Source of the DNA: Gigaspora rosea
Taxonomy: Eukaryota > Glomeromycota > Glomeromycetes > Diversisporales > Gigasporaceae
Direction: 5' to 3'
Length of the DNA stretch: 64,000 nt
Assembly (NCBI GenBank): GCA_003550325.1
Contig: QKWP01000225.1
Coordinates: 349,974-413,973, forward strand
Under the pieces are notes generated by a model. It ran no database searches. It was not told where the DNA came from and saw nothing but the letters and a program-made list of their open reading frames with translations. The position numbers and the translations under genes were made by a program. Positions 1-12,057 of this stretch are shown one piece after another. How positions within the stretch are numbered: position 1 is the stretch's first letter; each line of letters begins with the position of its first letter.

Positions 1-148
1 CTAACTTTGAGCAAAGATATCTTGACAACTATCTAACTAAATTCAATGAACTTTTTTTTATTTGAATTCTATGCATTCATAGAATTCAAATAAAAAAAAG
101 TTTATTGAATTTAGTTAGATGGTTGTCAAGATATCTTCACTCAAACTT
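1..148. repeat. Palindromic fold-back element, possibly cut by the window edge
   Basis: The two arms are near-perfect reverse complements around a centre at about position 72, where the bases read TTTGAATTCTATG then CATAGAATTCAAA. The arms include AAGATATCTTGACAAC on the left and its complement on the right. The structure could fold into one long hairpin, like a miniature inverted-repeat element. Nothing is encoded. The left end may continue outside the window. Confidence 0.75.
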
Positions 149-880
149 TTAAATTTTTTATTTTAGAGGGGATGGTCCATATATTTACTCCTTTTTTTTA
201 TTTTTTTTTTATTTTTTTTTTTTATTTTTTTTGTTTTTTTTTTTTTTTTTTTATGTTTTTTTTATTTAATTAATTTTTTTTTAATTAATTATTTTTTTCG
301 GTTTGTATTATATATTTTATTATTTTTTTTTATTTATTAAATTTTTTATTTTTTTATTTAAATTTTTATTTTTTTTATTTCGTTTCTAATTTATTTAATT
401 ATTATTTAAATTTTTTATTTTTATTAATATTATTTTGTACTTAAACATTTTTTTAATTTTTTTTAATGTTTTTAGCACGTTTTTTTATTTAATTAAATTT
501 TTAATTTTTTTTTATTTAACTGTTAATAACTTTTTTTATTTTTTTTAGAATAGGCAGTGGTAGTTACATAAGATCAGTACTGCAGTATTAAAGTTAAGTT
601 TTTTTTTTATTAATATTTTTTATTTTTACAACTTACTAATTTTTTTAAATTTTTTTTTGATTTTTGCGGTTCTCGTCGTTGGAGCTATTCACTTTGGACA
701 CGGGTTTAAGTTGAACATTTAGTTCTCATGCTAGCAAGCGGAAACTCGAACTCAACTACTGCAGTACTTCAAAGAGAATCTGGGCCAGCAACTAGAAAAG
801 ACTTTAAACAATATTTCAAGTGTCAAGTCCGGTACGAATGAGCATTTCTTTGTTTATAGCATTTGTCATCACAGTAGAGA
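149..880. other. Gene-free T-rich tract
   Basis: Bases about 190 to 660 are dominated by long T runs on the + strand with interspersed A, giving extreme strand asymmetry. The rest is ordinary mixed sequence. No coding frame or recognisable element is seen. Confidence 0.6.
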
Positions 881-999
881 TTTGGATTATCATACAGTAC
901 TAATTCTTTTTAGATTCAAAATAGGTCTTACTTTTTTGGTGCGTTACTGGATATGTTCGTTGTTGGTGCGAGTTTGTGATGCTGTGTTTGGCCCTTCGT

Positions 1000-1120
1000 T
1001 CATCATTTCATTTGTCGTTTCATTAGTCATTTCGTTTGTTGTTTCGTTTGTTGTTTCGTTTGTTATTTCATTCGTCATTTCGTTTATTATTTCGTTTGTC
1101 GTTTTGTTTGTTGTCTGGGC
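1000..1120 (+). repeat. Period-12 minisatellite
   Basis: About nine degenerate copies of a 12-bp unit close to GTTTCGTTTGTC lie in tandem. Because 12 is a multiple of three, one frame reads as a Ser-Phe-Val-Val/Ile tetrapeptide repeat. There is no other sign of a gene, so the open frame is best explained by the repeat itself. Confidence 0.8.
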
Positions 1121-1715
1121 ACATTAGTCTTTGATTTTTATAACGCTGTTGGGATTTAGTGGATATGAAAGTTAGTGGTTAGATTATATTAGATGTTTAG
1201 GTAAAAAGACAGTGTCTCTATAATGTTTGTGTGATGTGCAGTTGTGTCTTTATGGGGTTTGTTTGGTGTAAGTATGTGGTATCGTTATTGTGTTTGTGTG
1301 GTATCTTTATGGCATTTTTGTGGTGTCTCTTGAATATGTTTTGTAGTTTTTTTTTTTTAAATTATATTATTTTTTATTAGTTTTTTTTTAATAAAAATAT
1401 ATTATTTTTTGTTGGTTTTTTTTAATAAAAATAAATTATTCTTCTTTCAATGTATGAACATTTAGCTAGTATTTAATATTTGGTGAATTTATTTTTATTC
1501 ACTTTTTATTTAGTTATATTTTTTTAATTTTTTTACATTGCATGTATTATTATTATATTATATGTTTGTAATAAAATATTTATAAATTAAATTGTTAAAA
1601 TATAGTATAAATATTGAATATATTCTTTTAATGTATGAAAATTTAGCTATCATTTAATATTTAGACGAGCATATAGTAATTTATTTTTTTTGCTTTTGGT
1701 TATTACACCTCTGGT

Positions 1716-1842
1716 CTGCACAGATTTTTCATTTTTTAGAATCTGTGCAGAATGTGTTAAAAATTTTTCTTCAACTATAGTTGTGGGGTCACAGATCTTC
1801 ACAGATTTTTGATTATTATCGGGTTTTAAAAATCTGTGCAGA
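1716..1842. repeat. Cluster of inverted CTGCACAGATTTTT motifs
   Basis: CTGCACAGATTTTT and its complement AAATCTGTGCAG occur repeatedly in opposing orientation, giving at least two short hairpins. This is probably a diverged fold-back element. An open minus-strand frame across it has no protein-like features. Confidence 0.5.
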
Positions 1843-1890
1843 TCAGCACCTAAAAAATTTTTCCAATATAATATAAGGATTATATAAATA

Positions 1891-1963
1891 ACAAATTTGC
1901 ATGGACTAACCTGTGTCACATGGCCTTTGGCCATATGACCCAGGTTACCCTGTGCAAATTTAG
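1891..1963. repeat. 73-bp palindrome
   Basis: The arms CAAATTTGCA..TAACCTG..CATGGCC and their imperfect reverse complement meet at a TTT centre near 1926. This is a compact hairpin with no coding content. Confidence 0.65.
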
Positions 1964-4164
1964 CTAATCAACCGATTTCATTTAAATTTAACCACTATAA
2001 GCTATTTAGTCTTTCATTTCTGGTTTCACATGACAATGTCGCGCAGCTATCTAGTTTAATGTAAGGATAAATAATGCAGGAGTAATGGTAAAAAAGTTTA
2101 AAAGCATAAAATGACGAATTAAGAATAGTTTACTTTAATAACAATTAGTAACAAATTTCTTTAAAGATGATAATAAAATAGAATGAAAGTAAAATAAAAT
2201 CAATTTAGGGGTATCAAAAATATAATAAAAATAATAAACACATATATAAATAAAAATATATTAATTAAGAAATCAATTCTTAATCAAAAACTTATTTTTA
2301 AGACATCAAAGTCTAAAGGAACTTTATTAAGGCGAAAATTCAGGCCTTATATACATTTTAAAGTACTAGACTACTGCACTATGTTATTTTATTCCTTCAA
2401 TATTCCCCAAATCTCGCTCCCAACTTTGCTCACCTTAATGCTCATAAGATTGTTCACAATATTGCTCACAATGTCATTCACAAGATTGCTCACAATACTG
2501 TTTGCAAACAATATTGTAATGAAATTGCTCACATGCTATTATGCGAGGATCGTTTAAAGAAACAAATAAATAAAAAAATAATAAATAAATAAATCTATAA
2601 GCCCACTATTCTTGTCACAACCTGTGACAATATTCAATATTAAATTTCTCATAACATGTGATATGAGCTATTTATTTTTCACATGTGCAAAATAATTGGT
2701 AAAAATGTAAGAAACATTCATGAAAGGCGCATATTTTTATAATATTAAAAAATAAAAAATTATAAAATAAAAAAATTAAATAAAATAAAATAAATAAATA
2801 AAAGAAATTTATAACATTAAAACAAGTTATGCGTCTGCTAATGTGCTAGGAGCTTTTTTTAGATCAAATTCAAAAGATAAGTCAAAGACAGTAGTAGTAG
2901 TAATTAAGTTTTAATAATCAGTAATATTGTTTTTAGATGATGAATTTTATGAATTACAATTAATTAATAGTGGTAATTAATCAGTGCAGTTTTATCAAAG
3001 TTCTAGATTTACAATTTAATTATTTCAATATTTTTACTAGAATTTATTGTAGATAATTAAATGAAGATAATTCAATTTGGAATAGTTTGTTACATAATAG
3101 TCTTGTAAAATAGGGCTTAAATAGGTATAAACTTAGATCAAATGTACATTATATCAACTAATCATATTAAAAAAATTATTTACACTAATGTTTGTTCTAT
3201 TTATTTTTGCAAATTTATAAGCTATCATTCTTTGTAATACATAATAATGTAGCTAAGTTGGTTTGTATTAAAAATTATAATAGTTTTTATAATGATTTGC
3301 TGCTAAAATTTTTCTATAACATTTACTAATTATTTGATAATATATAGTTTATAGTATAATTGGGCTAGTTTGTATTATTAGATTTTCATTGTGAAGTACT
3401 ATAAAAATTCATATATAGTTAAAGTTTAGTTATTTGTATTTGGGGCTATTATGATTTTATCTTTTATAGAACTTATTAGCTATACTGGTAGTTGTAAATA
3501 GTATATAGGCAAATTAGTTTGGAATTTTGGTCACTTTATTTATTATAATAAATACAACTTACTGAATATTGTGGTATTATACAGCTATATTTGAATTATC
3601 AGATTATATTGTGATTTTCTATGTAAACTTTAAATATAAAACTTTCAAATAATTGTAATAACACATAATTTGTAGTCAAATTTGAGTTTGTTTATACTAG
3701 AATATTGTTATTATAAAAAATTTCTGTTAAAAAAATTTTTAGTTATAGTAATATACAATAATAGTATTAAGTGGATTAGTTTATTTCTAAAGCAGAGCAA
3801 AGGAGCTTAAGGTTAGACAATAGAGAGAAAAAATGGGTTCATGTTGGTTATAGAGTTAAAATAAAATAAAGATACTCAAATGTTCAAATCAGTATTGTAT
3901 TAGAATTTAATACATTTTAAGTTAAATTTAGTAGCATATAATATTTATATATATTTTAAATACTGTACAAAAATTGATTTTATAAGGAATAATATTTCAT
4001 TTAGTATACAGTTCTATATAAAAAAATGGATTGCACTATGCAATATAAATTATTATTGCTATTGTTAATAATAATATTAATGTTATATTTTATTTTTTAA
4101 TTTACTTAATTATCAAATAATTTTTGATTGAAAAATGACTTGATTCAATTTTTAATAATAATTA
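1964..4164. other. Gene-free AT-rich region
   Basis: No reliable gene is seen in these 2.2 kb. A degenerate ~15-bp repeat of ATTGCTCACAAT lies at about 2450 to 2545. From about 3180 to 3720 short motifs such as GCTAGTTTGTATTA recur, which hints at an old tandem array too diverged to delimit. Confidence 0.5.
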
Positions 4165-4776
4165 TGGACTAGTGCGAAAAGATTTGCTTCTCAAAAAATT
4201 TCATAATTTTGACAATTAGGATAAGTTTTTTTATTCTTGATTAACTATTAAAAATTTTTTAGTATCAAATAAAATAGGTTTTAATCTAACTTATTATATT
4301 ATTTTTATTGTCTTAATATTGTTTTATTTTAATAATTAAGTATGTACAATTCACTGTATTTGAAAAAAAAATTTTTTAAAAAAATTGATATTTTAAATAT
4401 TTCGCAACCAATATGCAGTTGTATGAGCTTGTACTATGCAAGTGCATTAATGTGCATATGATAAAGGTATGGTAAAAATTTGAGCAAAATTGAATCACAG
4501 GTTGTAAAGAAATTTAGCTTTAAAGCATGATAATTTGTTCTTTTTACTATATATGCGTATATATAAATTACTATAGTAAATTATATAGTAAATATTTTTA
4601 AAAAAAGTTACTATTAATAATTTTTTTTATTTTATCAATAAAATAATCAAAATAATTTTATTTTTATCAATCCGTTAACCTAATAATTATATTAAATTAA
4701 AAAATTAAAAATTAAATTGTACAAAAAATATTTTAATTAGAGCTATTTGAGGCGCAAATCTTTTTGCACCAGTCTA
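4165..4776. mobile_element. TIR element family C, copy 1 (MITE-like)
   Basis: The ends are TGGACTAGTGCGAAAAGATT on the left and the complement of TAGACTGGTGCAAAAAGATT on the right, giving a ~30-bp terminal inverted repeat. The same element recurs at 42166-42630. Copy 1 carries about 120 bp near 4230-4360 that copy 2 lacks. The interior contains TAGTAAATTATATAGTAAAT. No protein is encoded. The flanks are compatible with a TA target duplication, but the AT-rich context makes that weak. Confidence 0.8.
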
Positions 4777-5590
4777 TATATTTTTATTAATATTGATAAT
4801 AAATACAGTATATTAAATTTATATAGTTTTTTTGGTGCTACATGTTATTTTAATCAATCTTTTTTTTTTATTTATTATAATAGAATTAATTTTTATTGCT
4901 ATATATTACTTTTTTTATTACTAAAATTAAATGTTAATACAACTAAAACTTTTTAGAAAAGTAATTTAGTATAGCACTAAATGCTAACAATTGCTTTAAA
5001 AGTGCTAAACTAAAATAAGTCATTTCAATATTTATTTAATATATATAATAGTTGCTAATTAATGCATATTATTATTTATGCATTATCTTTATGCAAAAAG
5101 GTTGGAACTTTTTGATTCTTTATTTTATTGAGATTCTATATGCTACTAATTTATGCATTATCTCTATATAAAGATTATATGGGTTTTAAAATTCCTGCAC
5201 TATATTTTGTAAAGTGCTCTGGCTTGTATCTTTTTTTTATTTGTATACTCTAGTGTTATTTTCATTATTAATATTGATACAATAATTTTGGCCTTTTTAT
5301 TTTTAGTCACTGTTAGATAAAATTGGAAAAGAGTAGAAAGGTGCTATAGCAATTTGGTATGATTACTAGTTTTTGTACCTGGTGACTGTGCGAGCAAGAT
5401 ATACATGTCAGTTTTTATCTTGCAATTTCTGATATTGTTTGTTTATTCTCCTTTTTTGCCAAACAATGTACACAATCCAGTTTATACCTTTACATTTTAG
5501 TTCTTGCACTATAGCATATTTAGTTCTACTTTTAATTTTGAATATAGTGAAAAATAAGTAATTTAATAGCATTAGCCTAAATTGAATGTA
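4777..5590. other. Gene-free AT-rich region
   Basis: No gene is seen. A stretch at about 4951-4995, with the core AGCACTAAATGCTAACA, resembles the repeat unit at 21660-21705, so both may be relics of one repeat family. Confidence 0.45.
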
Positions 5591-6040
5591 TTAATTGATA
5601 ATCCGCCAGTCAACTGATAAATGATCATAGTATAATGTGACACAAATTACTATCTAAATCGCTTATAGACAAAATGCCATGATCACCTAAGGAAAAATAT
5701 TTTTCTTACTAAGTTAGTCAGTCATGTTGACTAATTGAAAGTTGTAGAGCTCTTTAAAATGCATCTAACAGTGGTTAGATTATCAAAATCAGCCCAGTAA
5801 ATGCGGAGATATCATCAAAAAATGATTGGGCAACTATATAAAATTCTATGTAAACAAACATTTGTTTATATAAAATTTTACATAGTCGCCCAATCATTTT
5901 TTGAAGATAACTCAGCATTTACTGGGCCAATTTTAATGATCTCACCCATTAGATTCGTCATAATGAGCTCTACAGTTTTCAATTAATCAGCATGCTTCAT
6001 TAACTTAGTAAAAAAAATATTTTTTTTCTTGGATGATCAT

Positions 6041-6366
6041 CAGTATTAAAGATTTGATGTTCCCAGTGTTCCCAGGAACATTTAAAAAAATTTTAGGAAC
6101 ACTAAATTTAGAATTTATGTTCCCTATTAGGAACAAAAGTTATAATTTGTGCTCCCTATAGAGATAGTTTTAGTTTTTTTGGATGAGAGAGAGAGAGAGA
6201 AAAAGTGAGAGAGAGAGAGAGAGAGAAAGAGTGAGAGAGAAAGAAAGAGAGAGAGAGAGAAAGAGAGAGAGAGTAGTTATAGGAACATTAAAAATTTTTT
6301 GGAAACATAATTTTAATATTTTATGTTCCCAAAGAAAAAAAAATTTTTTTCAAATCTTTTTCACTG
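6041..6366. mobile_element. hAT-like non-autonomous element D1
   Basis: The termini are CAGTATTAAAGATTTGA and the complement of CAGTGAAAAAGATTTGA. The 8-bp flanks are ATGATCAT at 6033-6040 and GTAATTGT at 6367-6374. They differ only by transitions from GTGATCGT, the sequence at this site in the uninterrupted neighbour A2. An 8-bp duplication and a CAGT/G terminus are typical of the hAT superfamily. The interior carries GTTCCC motifs and a GA microsatellite but no transposase. Confidence 0.75.
6183..6274 (+). repeat. (GA)n microsatellite
   Basis: This is an interrupted GA dinucleotide run inside element D1. It creates an artificial open frame of alternating Arg and Glu. Confidence 0.9.
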
Positions 6367-6399
6367 GTAATTGTGGCATTTCTGCTATAATAATCTATA

Positions 6400-6822
6400 T
6401 TATAGGTAGAAATGCCATGATTACCCAAGGAAAAATATTTTTTTATTAAGCTAATAAATCATGCCGATTAATAAAAAGTTGTAGAGCTCATTATGATGAA
6501 TCTAAAGATGGCGAGATCATCAAAATTGGCCTAGTAAATGCTGAGTTATCTTCAAAAAATGATTGGGCGACTATATAAAATTTTATATAAACAAATGTTT
6601 TTTACATAGAATTTTATATAGTTGTCCAAACATTTTTGACGATATCTCTATATCTACTGGGCCAATTTTGATAATCTAACCACCGTTAGATGCGTCTTGA
6701 TGAGCTCTACAACTTTTAATTAGTCGACATGTCTCACTAACTTATTTTTTCTTGGGTGATCGTGGCATTTCGTGTATAAGTGATTTATATAGTAACTTGC
6801 ATTATGTTACACTATAAATAAG
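6400..6822. mobile_element. Fold-back element family A, copy 2
   Basis: This palindromic element has the same arms as copy 1, including AAAAGTTGTAGAGCTCAT and GATTGGGCGACTATATAAAA, with its loop near 6595. It abuts copy 1 head to tail. Its left end lacks the outer ~40 bp and its right end lacks the CAGTTGACT terminus. Copies 1 and 2 therefore look like a tandem dimer sharing one set of outer ends. Confidence 0.7.
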
Positions 6823-7920
6823 GTAGCTGCGTGATGCTATCACACTAGAAACCAGGAACGAAGGTATAAAGTTAACAAATAATAAAATCAAACGTAAATA
6901 GGAAATCAAAAAGAAAAGTATACATATTTAAATGTTTAATGGATTGTTGTTGATCTAGCATTTCATTAGTGTATTGCGATAGTGGTGGATAATTATATGT
7001 TTGTTATTTTAATAGTCTATGCTATTTATTATAAACTAATGTAACACATTGCTCACACAATGCGTTTAGTTAGTATAAATTTTTTTAGTTATTGATCAAA
7101 TTTTATAGGTAAGAATTGAGTTTAAGTAGTGTTTAAGTATAAGTCAGGGTGTTGTTTGAGAATTAACAGCATTTAGGAAATTATTTATATTTTAACTTGA
7201 TTTTAGCATATATACATGCAATTTTTAAAATAAGTAGTGCAACATTGTAAATATTTTTTTAAAAAAACCATTAAAGAAAATTTATCAAGAGAATAATACA
7301 AATTATATAATAGTAAAAAAAATTATTTAAGAAATAAAATTTTAAATGATAAAATAATTATATTTATTCATCATCTGAATTAGCTAAATTTATTACTAAA
7401 GATGATCATTTAGTATTGCATGTAGTTTGAATTGATCATTTTTTATTTTTATTTTGATTAGATTTAGTATTTTATGGTTTTTTTTTAGATAAGAGTATTT
7501 CATTTTCTTGATTAGAATTGTTAAAATTAATTGAGTTATTTATGATTTCAGTTTTTGCACGTTTGTTTAAATGAGTAATCATCTAAAATTATTGCTTCTG
7601 GAGTCTGAATTTTAGATGTTAGAATTGCTTTGATGAATATTTAGAAGCTTTGATCGTATTTGATTCAGCAAGATTGATAGCACGATAATTTTGATCATAA
7701 CTTGCTCATTGTACGTATTTTAGTCTTAACATTTTGATCATGGGTTGCAAAACCAATCAAAAGCGTTAAAACATAATTACTTGGTCATATTGCTACATTA
7801 GTTTTAGCACATTGATCACATTTTGGATATAACCATTATTTTATTGGGTTGTGGGTCGACATAAAACTACAACTATAAGAATCACAGAGAAAATCAGTGA
7901 TTATTATAATCTGAACTGTA
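6823..7920. other. Gene-free AT-rich region
   Basis: No supported gene is seen. GGTAGCTGCGTGATGCTATC at about 6826-6845 has related sequence beside or near family A copies at about 43496 and 46448. Confidence 0.45.
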
Positions 7921-7953
7921 AAAATTCTGACAAAAAATTATGACGGACTTCTA

Positions 7954-9680
7954 ATGCTTAACCAGAAGACTTCTGAATCTTGCGGAGCTGTGCAAGCCAG
8001 GCATACGGTGAGCGCTGTAGAAGATATTGCACCAAATATTTCAGAACCCATATCATCATCTTCCTCTGAGATATTACTTTCTAATTCCAACAACAACTTA
8101 ATACTAACTTATTCTGATGATGAATTGCTACCAGATAATAATGAGAATACTAATACTAGGACCCCGAGCAATCTATGAACAGCTAACTATTTTAAAAAAT
8201 CTTAATAAATTACTAAAAATAGAAAAGATCTACAGAAAAATAGTCAAAAATAAGCATTAATATTACTAAATATAGACAAGATCTACAAAAAAATAGTCAA
8301 AAATAAGCAAAAGCAAATAGTGACCTATCTATGTATAGCTCGGGGTCCTCTAATACTGAATTATATACAAATTCTTCACTAGAAGATACTTCTACAAATC
8401 TAAACTCAGAAACTTCTGAAATATATGACCCACTAGCATGCTATAACAAATTCCTTTACCATTACAGACTACAAACTCTTCCTTCACCATAAACTGTAGG
8501 TTCATTTTTAAAGTATATACAAGAAAACTATCCAATGTTCTACTTCAACCAATACATTAGGATTTCTATAAAACCTCATCCACGAATTAGTTACTATTTT
8601 ATGGAGGCACACATATATTTACCTTATGAGGACTTTATACCAGGCCACTTTTTCTCACCCTTTGATGATTTACATTGTTTTTACAAACTTGAACTCAAAT
8701 CATTTACTAGTTCTGACTTGAGCTTATATAATAATACCAATTTTCAATTACCAACCTCTATTAATGACTTCTTTTATTCTACACCTTCTCCTATTTCATC
8801 ATCTCATAATAGCTTACCAACTACAAATAACAATCTTAGAATACCTTCAAATCTGCCACCTACTCATGACCTACATATTAATATTGCTACTCACAATGTT
8901 AGAGGTTTTAACTCAGCCTCTAAGAGACAAATATGGCAAGATTACTGTATCAATCACAATATTTCTATTGCTTGTATCACAGAAACCAAAATTTCACACA
9001 AAACCAAATTCTCATTTTGTAACAACAATTTGTATACATATTATTGGGCTAATGCTAATAGTTCAATAGAAGAAGCTGCTATTATGATCCATAACTACCT
9101 CAAACCTCATGTTATAGCTGCTATACACATCCAGGAGGTGCAGATGCACTAGATCTCTTTTTTAAAAGTAATATCAAATTATGAATTATTTCAGTTTATC
9201 TATCTTCAACTAATACTATTAAAAGAAATAATACTCAAAATACTATTATTAATTGGATCTTACAAGCTTGACAACTTAATCTTCATCCTATTATTCTTGG
9301 GGACTTTAATACCCAAGATAATGCAATAAGCTCTTCTTTATCCAAATACAAACTTATCAACTTTTTACACCATATAAATATGTTTGATATAGGTGCCCAC
9401 TTTAACAATACACACTATACCTGGTCAAACAATCTAACTCATAGTAAAATAGACTATATATGGACAGACTCATTTAATATACAATTTATTCTTTCATATA
9501 ACCTCGATAATAGCCAGACTAGTACTCTTAGTGACTATTCTATTCTTTCTTCCTCCTGGACATTTACTAATGCTTATAGCAAACCTCCTCGTATGCATAC
9601 AGGCATTAGTCGAAGAATTTTTAACTACAAATCCATGTCATTAGACCAGTGGACAGAGTTTTCAGAGCGTATTACTTAGC
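7954..9680 (+). pseudogene. LINE 1 N-terminal region and EEP endonuclease, broken
   Basis: A low-complexity Ser/Asn/Glu-rich N-terminal region opens at 7954. If the 8158-8349 insertion is discounted, the same frame runs on to 9150 with one TAA at about 8489. The endonuclease begins near 8875 with IATHNVRG and contains TETKI. After a one-base shift near 9133 the frame continues through ILGDFNTQD at about 9292-9318, the metal-binding GDFN motif, and KIDYIW. The usual terminal SDH reads SDY here. TGA codons at about 9179 and 9269 lie inside the domain. The protein would nick target DNA for reverse transcription, but this copy cannot make it. Confidence 0.8.
8158..8349. mobile_element. AGGACCCC-ended DNA element K1 in LINE 1
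   Basis: The 192-bp insertion starts AGGACCCCGAGC and ends GCTCGGGGTCCT. It is flanked by a perfect 8-bp duplication, CTAATACT, at 8150-8157 and 8350-8357. It interrupts the LINE N-terminal frame, which continues in frame across the restored site. The interior is AT-rich with two copies of GATCTACA(G/A)AAAAATAGTC. No protein is encoded. A second element with the same termini is at 43039-43318. Confidence 0.9.
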
Positions 9681-12057
9681 TATTTTACAACATAATATAC
9701 CTTCTTCTACAAATACTCATGAAAATATGATACTACTTGGCACAAAATTCAACACTCTATTCTACAAGCAGCAATTCAACTAATTCATAACAAAATATCT
9801 CGCAAACGCAGCTACAACCACAAATATACACCACATTGTACTGCTCTCTATACTGGTCTCAAAAAACTTGGCCATCTTATTAAAAATATAAAAAATAATT
9901 CAAATCTCTATCTTCCACATATTAACTCACATATTCTCTCTATTAATTCTTATACCAAATGTAACCTAGATTCCCTTTTATCACTTGACCCCTCTAGTAT
10001 CCAACTATGGCTTCAACACGCCTATAAAGCCTGGAAACAAGTCTATCATGCTTATCAGTTAGAATACTCACTTCTTCTTCGACAACAAATTAATCAAGCC
10101 TCTGAGAAACGATGTGAAACACTTATATCTAAACCTACACAAGCTATTAATAGCATACTTGATCGATACCAACCCCTATTCATTTTACAAATATCAAACT
10201 TGATAACCAACTTGTTACAGATCCTAACTCAATTAAACTGCATGTTCAAACACATTACTATAATTGGACTGCTCACAGACCCATTAACCAATCCCTCTTT
10301 GACAACTTTTGGTATCAATACTATCAGCCACTTCCTTATATTAATCCTGCCTGGTATACTTCTCTTACTGATCTTATTACAGTAGAAAAAGTTCTTCAAA
10401 CAATTTCTAAACTTCCAAATGGCAAAGCCTGTGGTCCTACAGGAATCAGCTATGAAATGATTAAACACCTTGGTTTAGATGGTATTACTGTACTTACTGC
10501 TCTATTTAATTGATATCTCTCTGAAAATTGTATTCCTAAACTATGGAAACATGGAAGGATTTTTTCTATTCCTAAAAATAACACTTTTGAGAGTAATTTA
10601 AATCTGACAAGACCTATTAGCCTTATTGAGCATATTCGAAAAATTTATACAAAAATTCTTACCAATAGACTAAATCAAGTTTTTTCACAACATACTATAC
10701 TATCACCTTATAGCTATGTTGCACTCCCAAACAATAGCACTTCTATTCCTATTTATATTTTAAACAATTTAATTGAAGATGCAAATTGTAACTATAAAAA
10801 AATTTTGTTACTTTCTCAAGACATGAGCAAGGCCTATGATTCTGTCAATTTTACACTTTTTAACATTCTTTTTTTCGTCTTAATCTACTATCTAGTATAA
10901 TTAATATTCTTCTGGACCTACTCACTAATAGACAAAACCAAGTTATTACTAATCTTGGTCTTACTGTACCTTATTAGGTTCAGAATGGTATAGATCAATG
11001 TGAAACTATTACTCCTCTTCTTTGGAGAATCTATTATGATCCTTTAATTACTCATATCCACACTAATACACCTGGTTATTCAATTGGTACATCCTGGATA
11101 ACCAATCTTAAAAATCAAACATTTGACAAAATTCAAACAAAATGTTCTGTCTTGGCTTATATGGATGATACTCTGTGGATTGCTTCTTCACAACTTGAAC
11201 TTACCAGAATAATTTCTATTGCAGAGTCCTTCTATACTATGGCTAATATTCAAGTTAATCCTTCTAAATCCATCTTATCAACTAATATGTAAGTAAATAA
11301 CTATACTCCCATTATTTTTAATAATCATGCTCTCCCACTATGGCCATCAAGTCAACCTTTCAAATTTCTTGGATGCTGGTTTACACTTAACAATAAACAA
11401 ACACAACAAACATGCCTATTAATAACAGAATCCTCTCAACTTATCAATATTGCCAGAACTAAACAAATTACTGATACACAAGCATGATATATTATCAATA
11501 CAGTTATTATTCCTATCTTAGAATACTGTATACAAAATATTGTTATTAACAGATCAGCTTGTAACAAGATTCTCTCACACCATATTGGTCTTGTTAAACA
11601 TAAAGCCAAACTTAGTCAAACTATTCCTACTAGTACCCTTCTTCATCCCCAACTTTATAATATTAAAAATATTTGGGATATTCAGCTTCAACATCATATC
11701 TCAAACTTTATCAAACATTTAAATGATAACAACCTACTTGGTACTACAACCCACATTCGAATCCAGCAAATTCAAAATAATCTCTGGTCATCTACTAGCA
11801 TCTTTTTGCATCCCAATCCTACTATAGATGGTCCTAACTGAAATACAACCAATTTCAAAATTATTCAACTTTTTAAACATCTGGGATGGACTATTAATAC
11901 TAATCCTAATTTTAATATTCCATTTACTATCAAAGATGGATCTATCTCTCTTGAATCTATACTATCTTCACATCCCAAATATTCTACTTTCAAAAAACAA
12001 ATTAGACACCATCATCTTCTATTTCTTGACCAACTTACTTCTTTTGACAATTCTTGT
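9681..12057 (+). pseudogene. LINE 1 reverse transcriptase, broken
   Basis: Fragments in several frames add up to a non-LTR reverse transcriptase. LPNGKACGPTGISYEM at about 10414-10461 matches the fingers motif. The catalytic YMDDT lies at about 11158-11172, with both aspartates kept. In-frame stops interrupt the conserved context: TGA at 10511, TAG at 10975, TAA at 11290, TGA at 11485 and TGA at 11839. Most stand where tryptophan is usual in this family. The enzyme would copy the element RNA at a nicked target. It is inactive here. Confidence 0.8.

Larger units (their letters stand above)
5591..6395. mobile_element. Fold-back element family A, copy 1, interrupted
   Basis: The left arm runs from the terminal TTAATTGATAATCCGCCAGT through AAAGTTGTAGAGCTC to the loop near 5850. 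The right arm is its imperfect complement. Nearly the whole element is palindromic. The right arm is split by a hAT-like insertion at 6041-6366 and resumes at about 6367. No protein is encoded. Other copies are at 6400-6822, 42688-43487 and 43847-45924. Confidence 0.75.

Noticed and set aside
882..1127. Open frame encoding a Ser-Phe-Val-Val repeat that looks like a membrane protein
   Set aside because: It is a period-12 minisatellite, and the hydrophobic pattern is a by-product of the repeat.
6183..6449. Arg-Glu repeat frame
   Set aside because: Produced by the GA microsatellite inside element D1, with no independent coding evidence.
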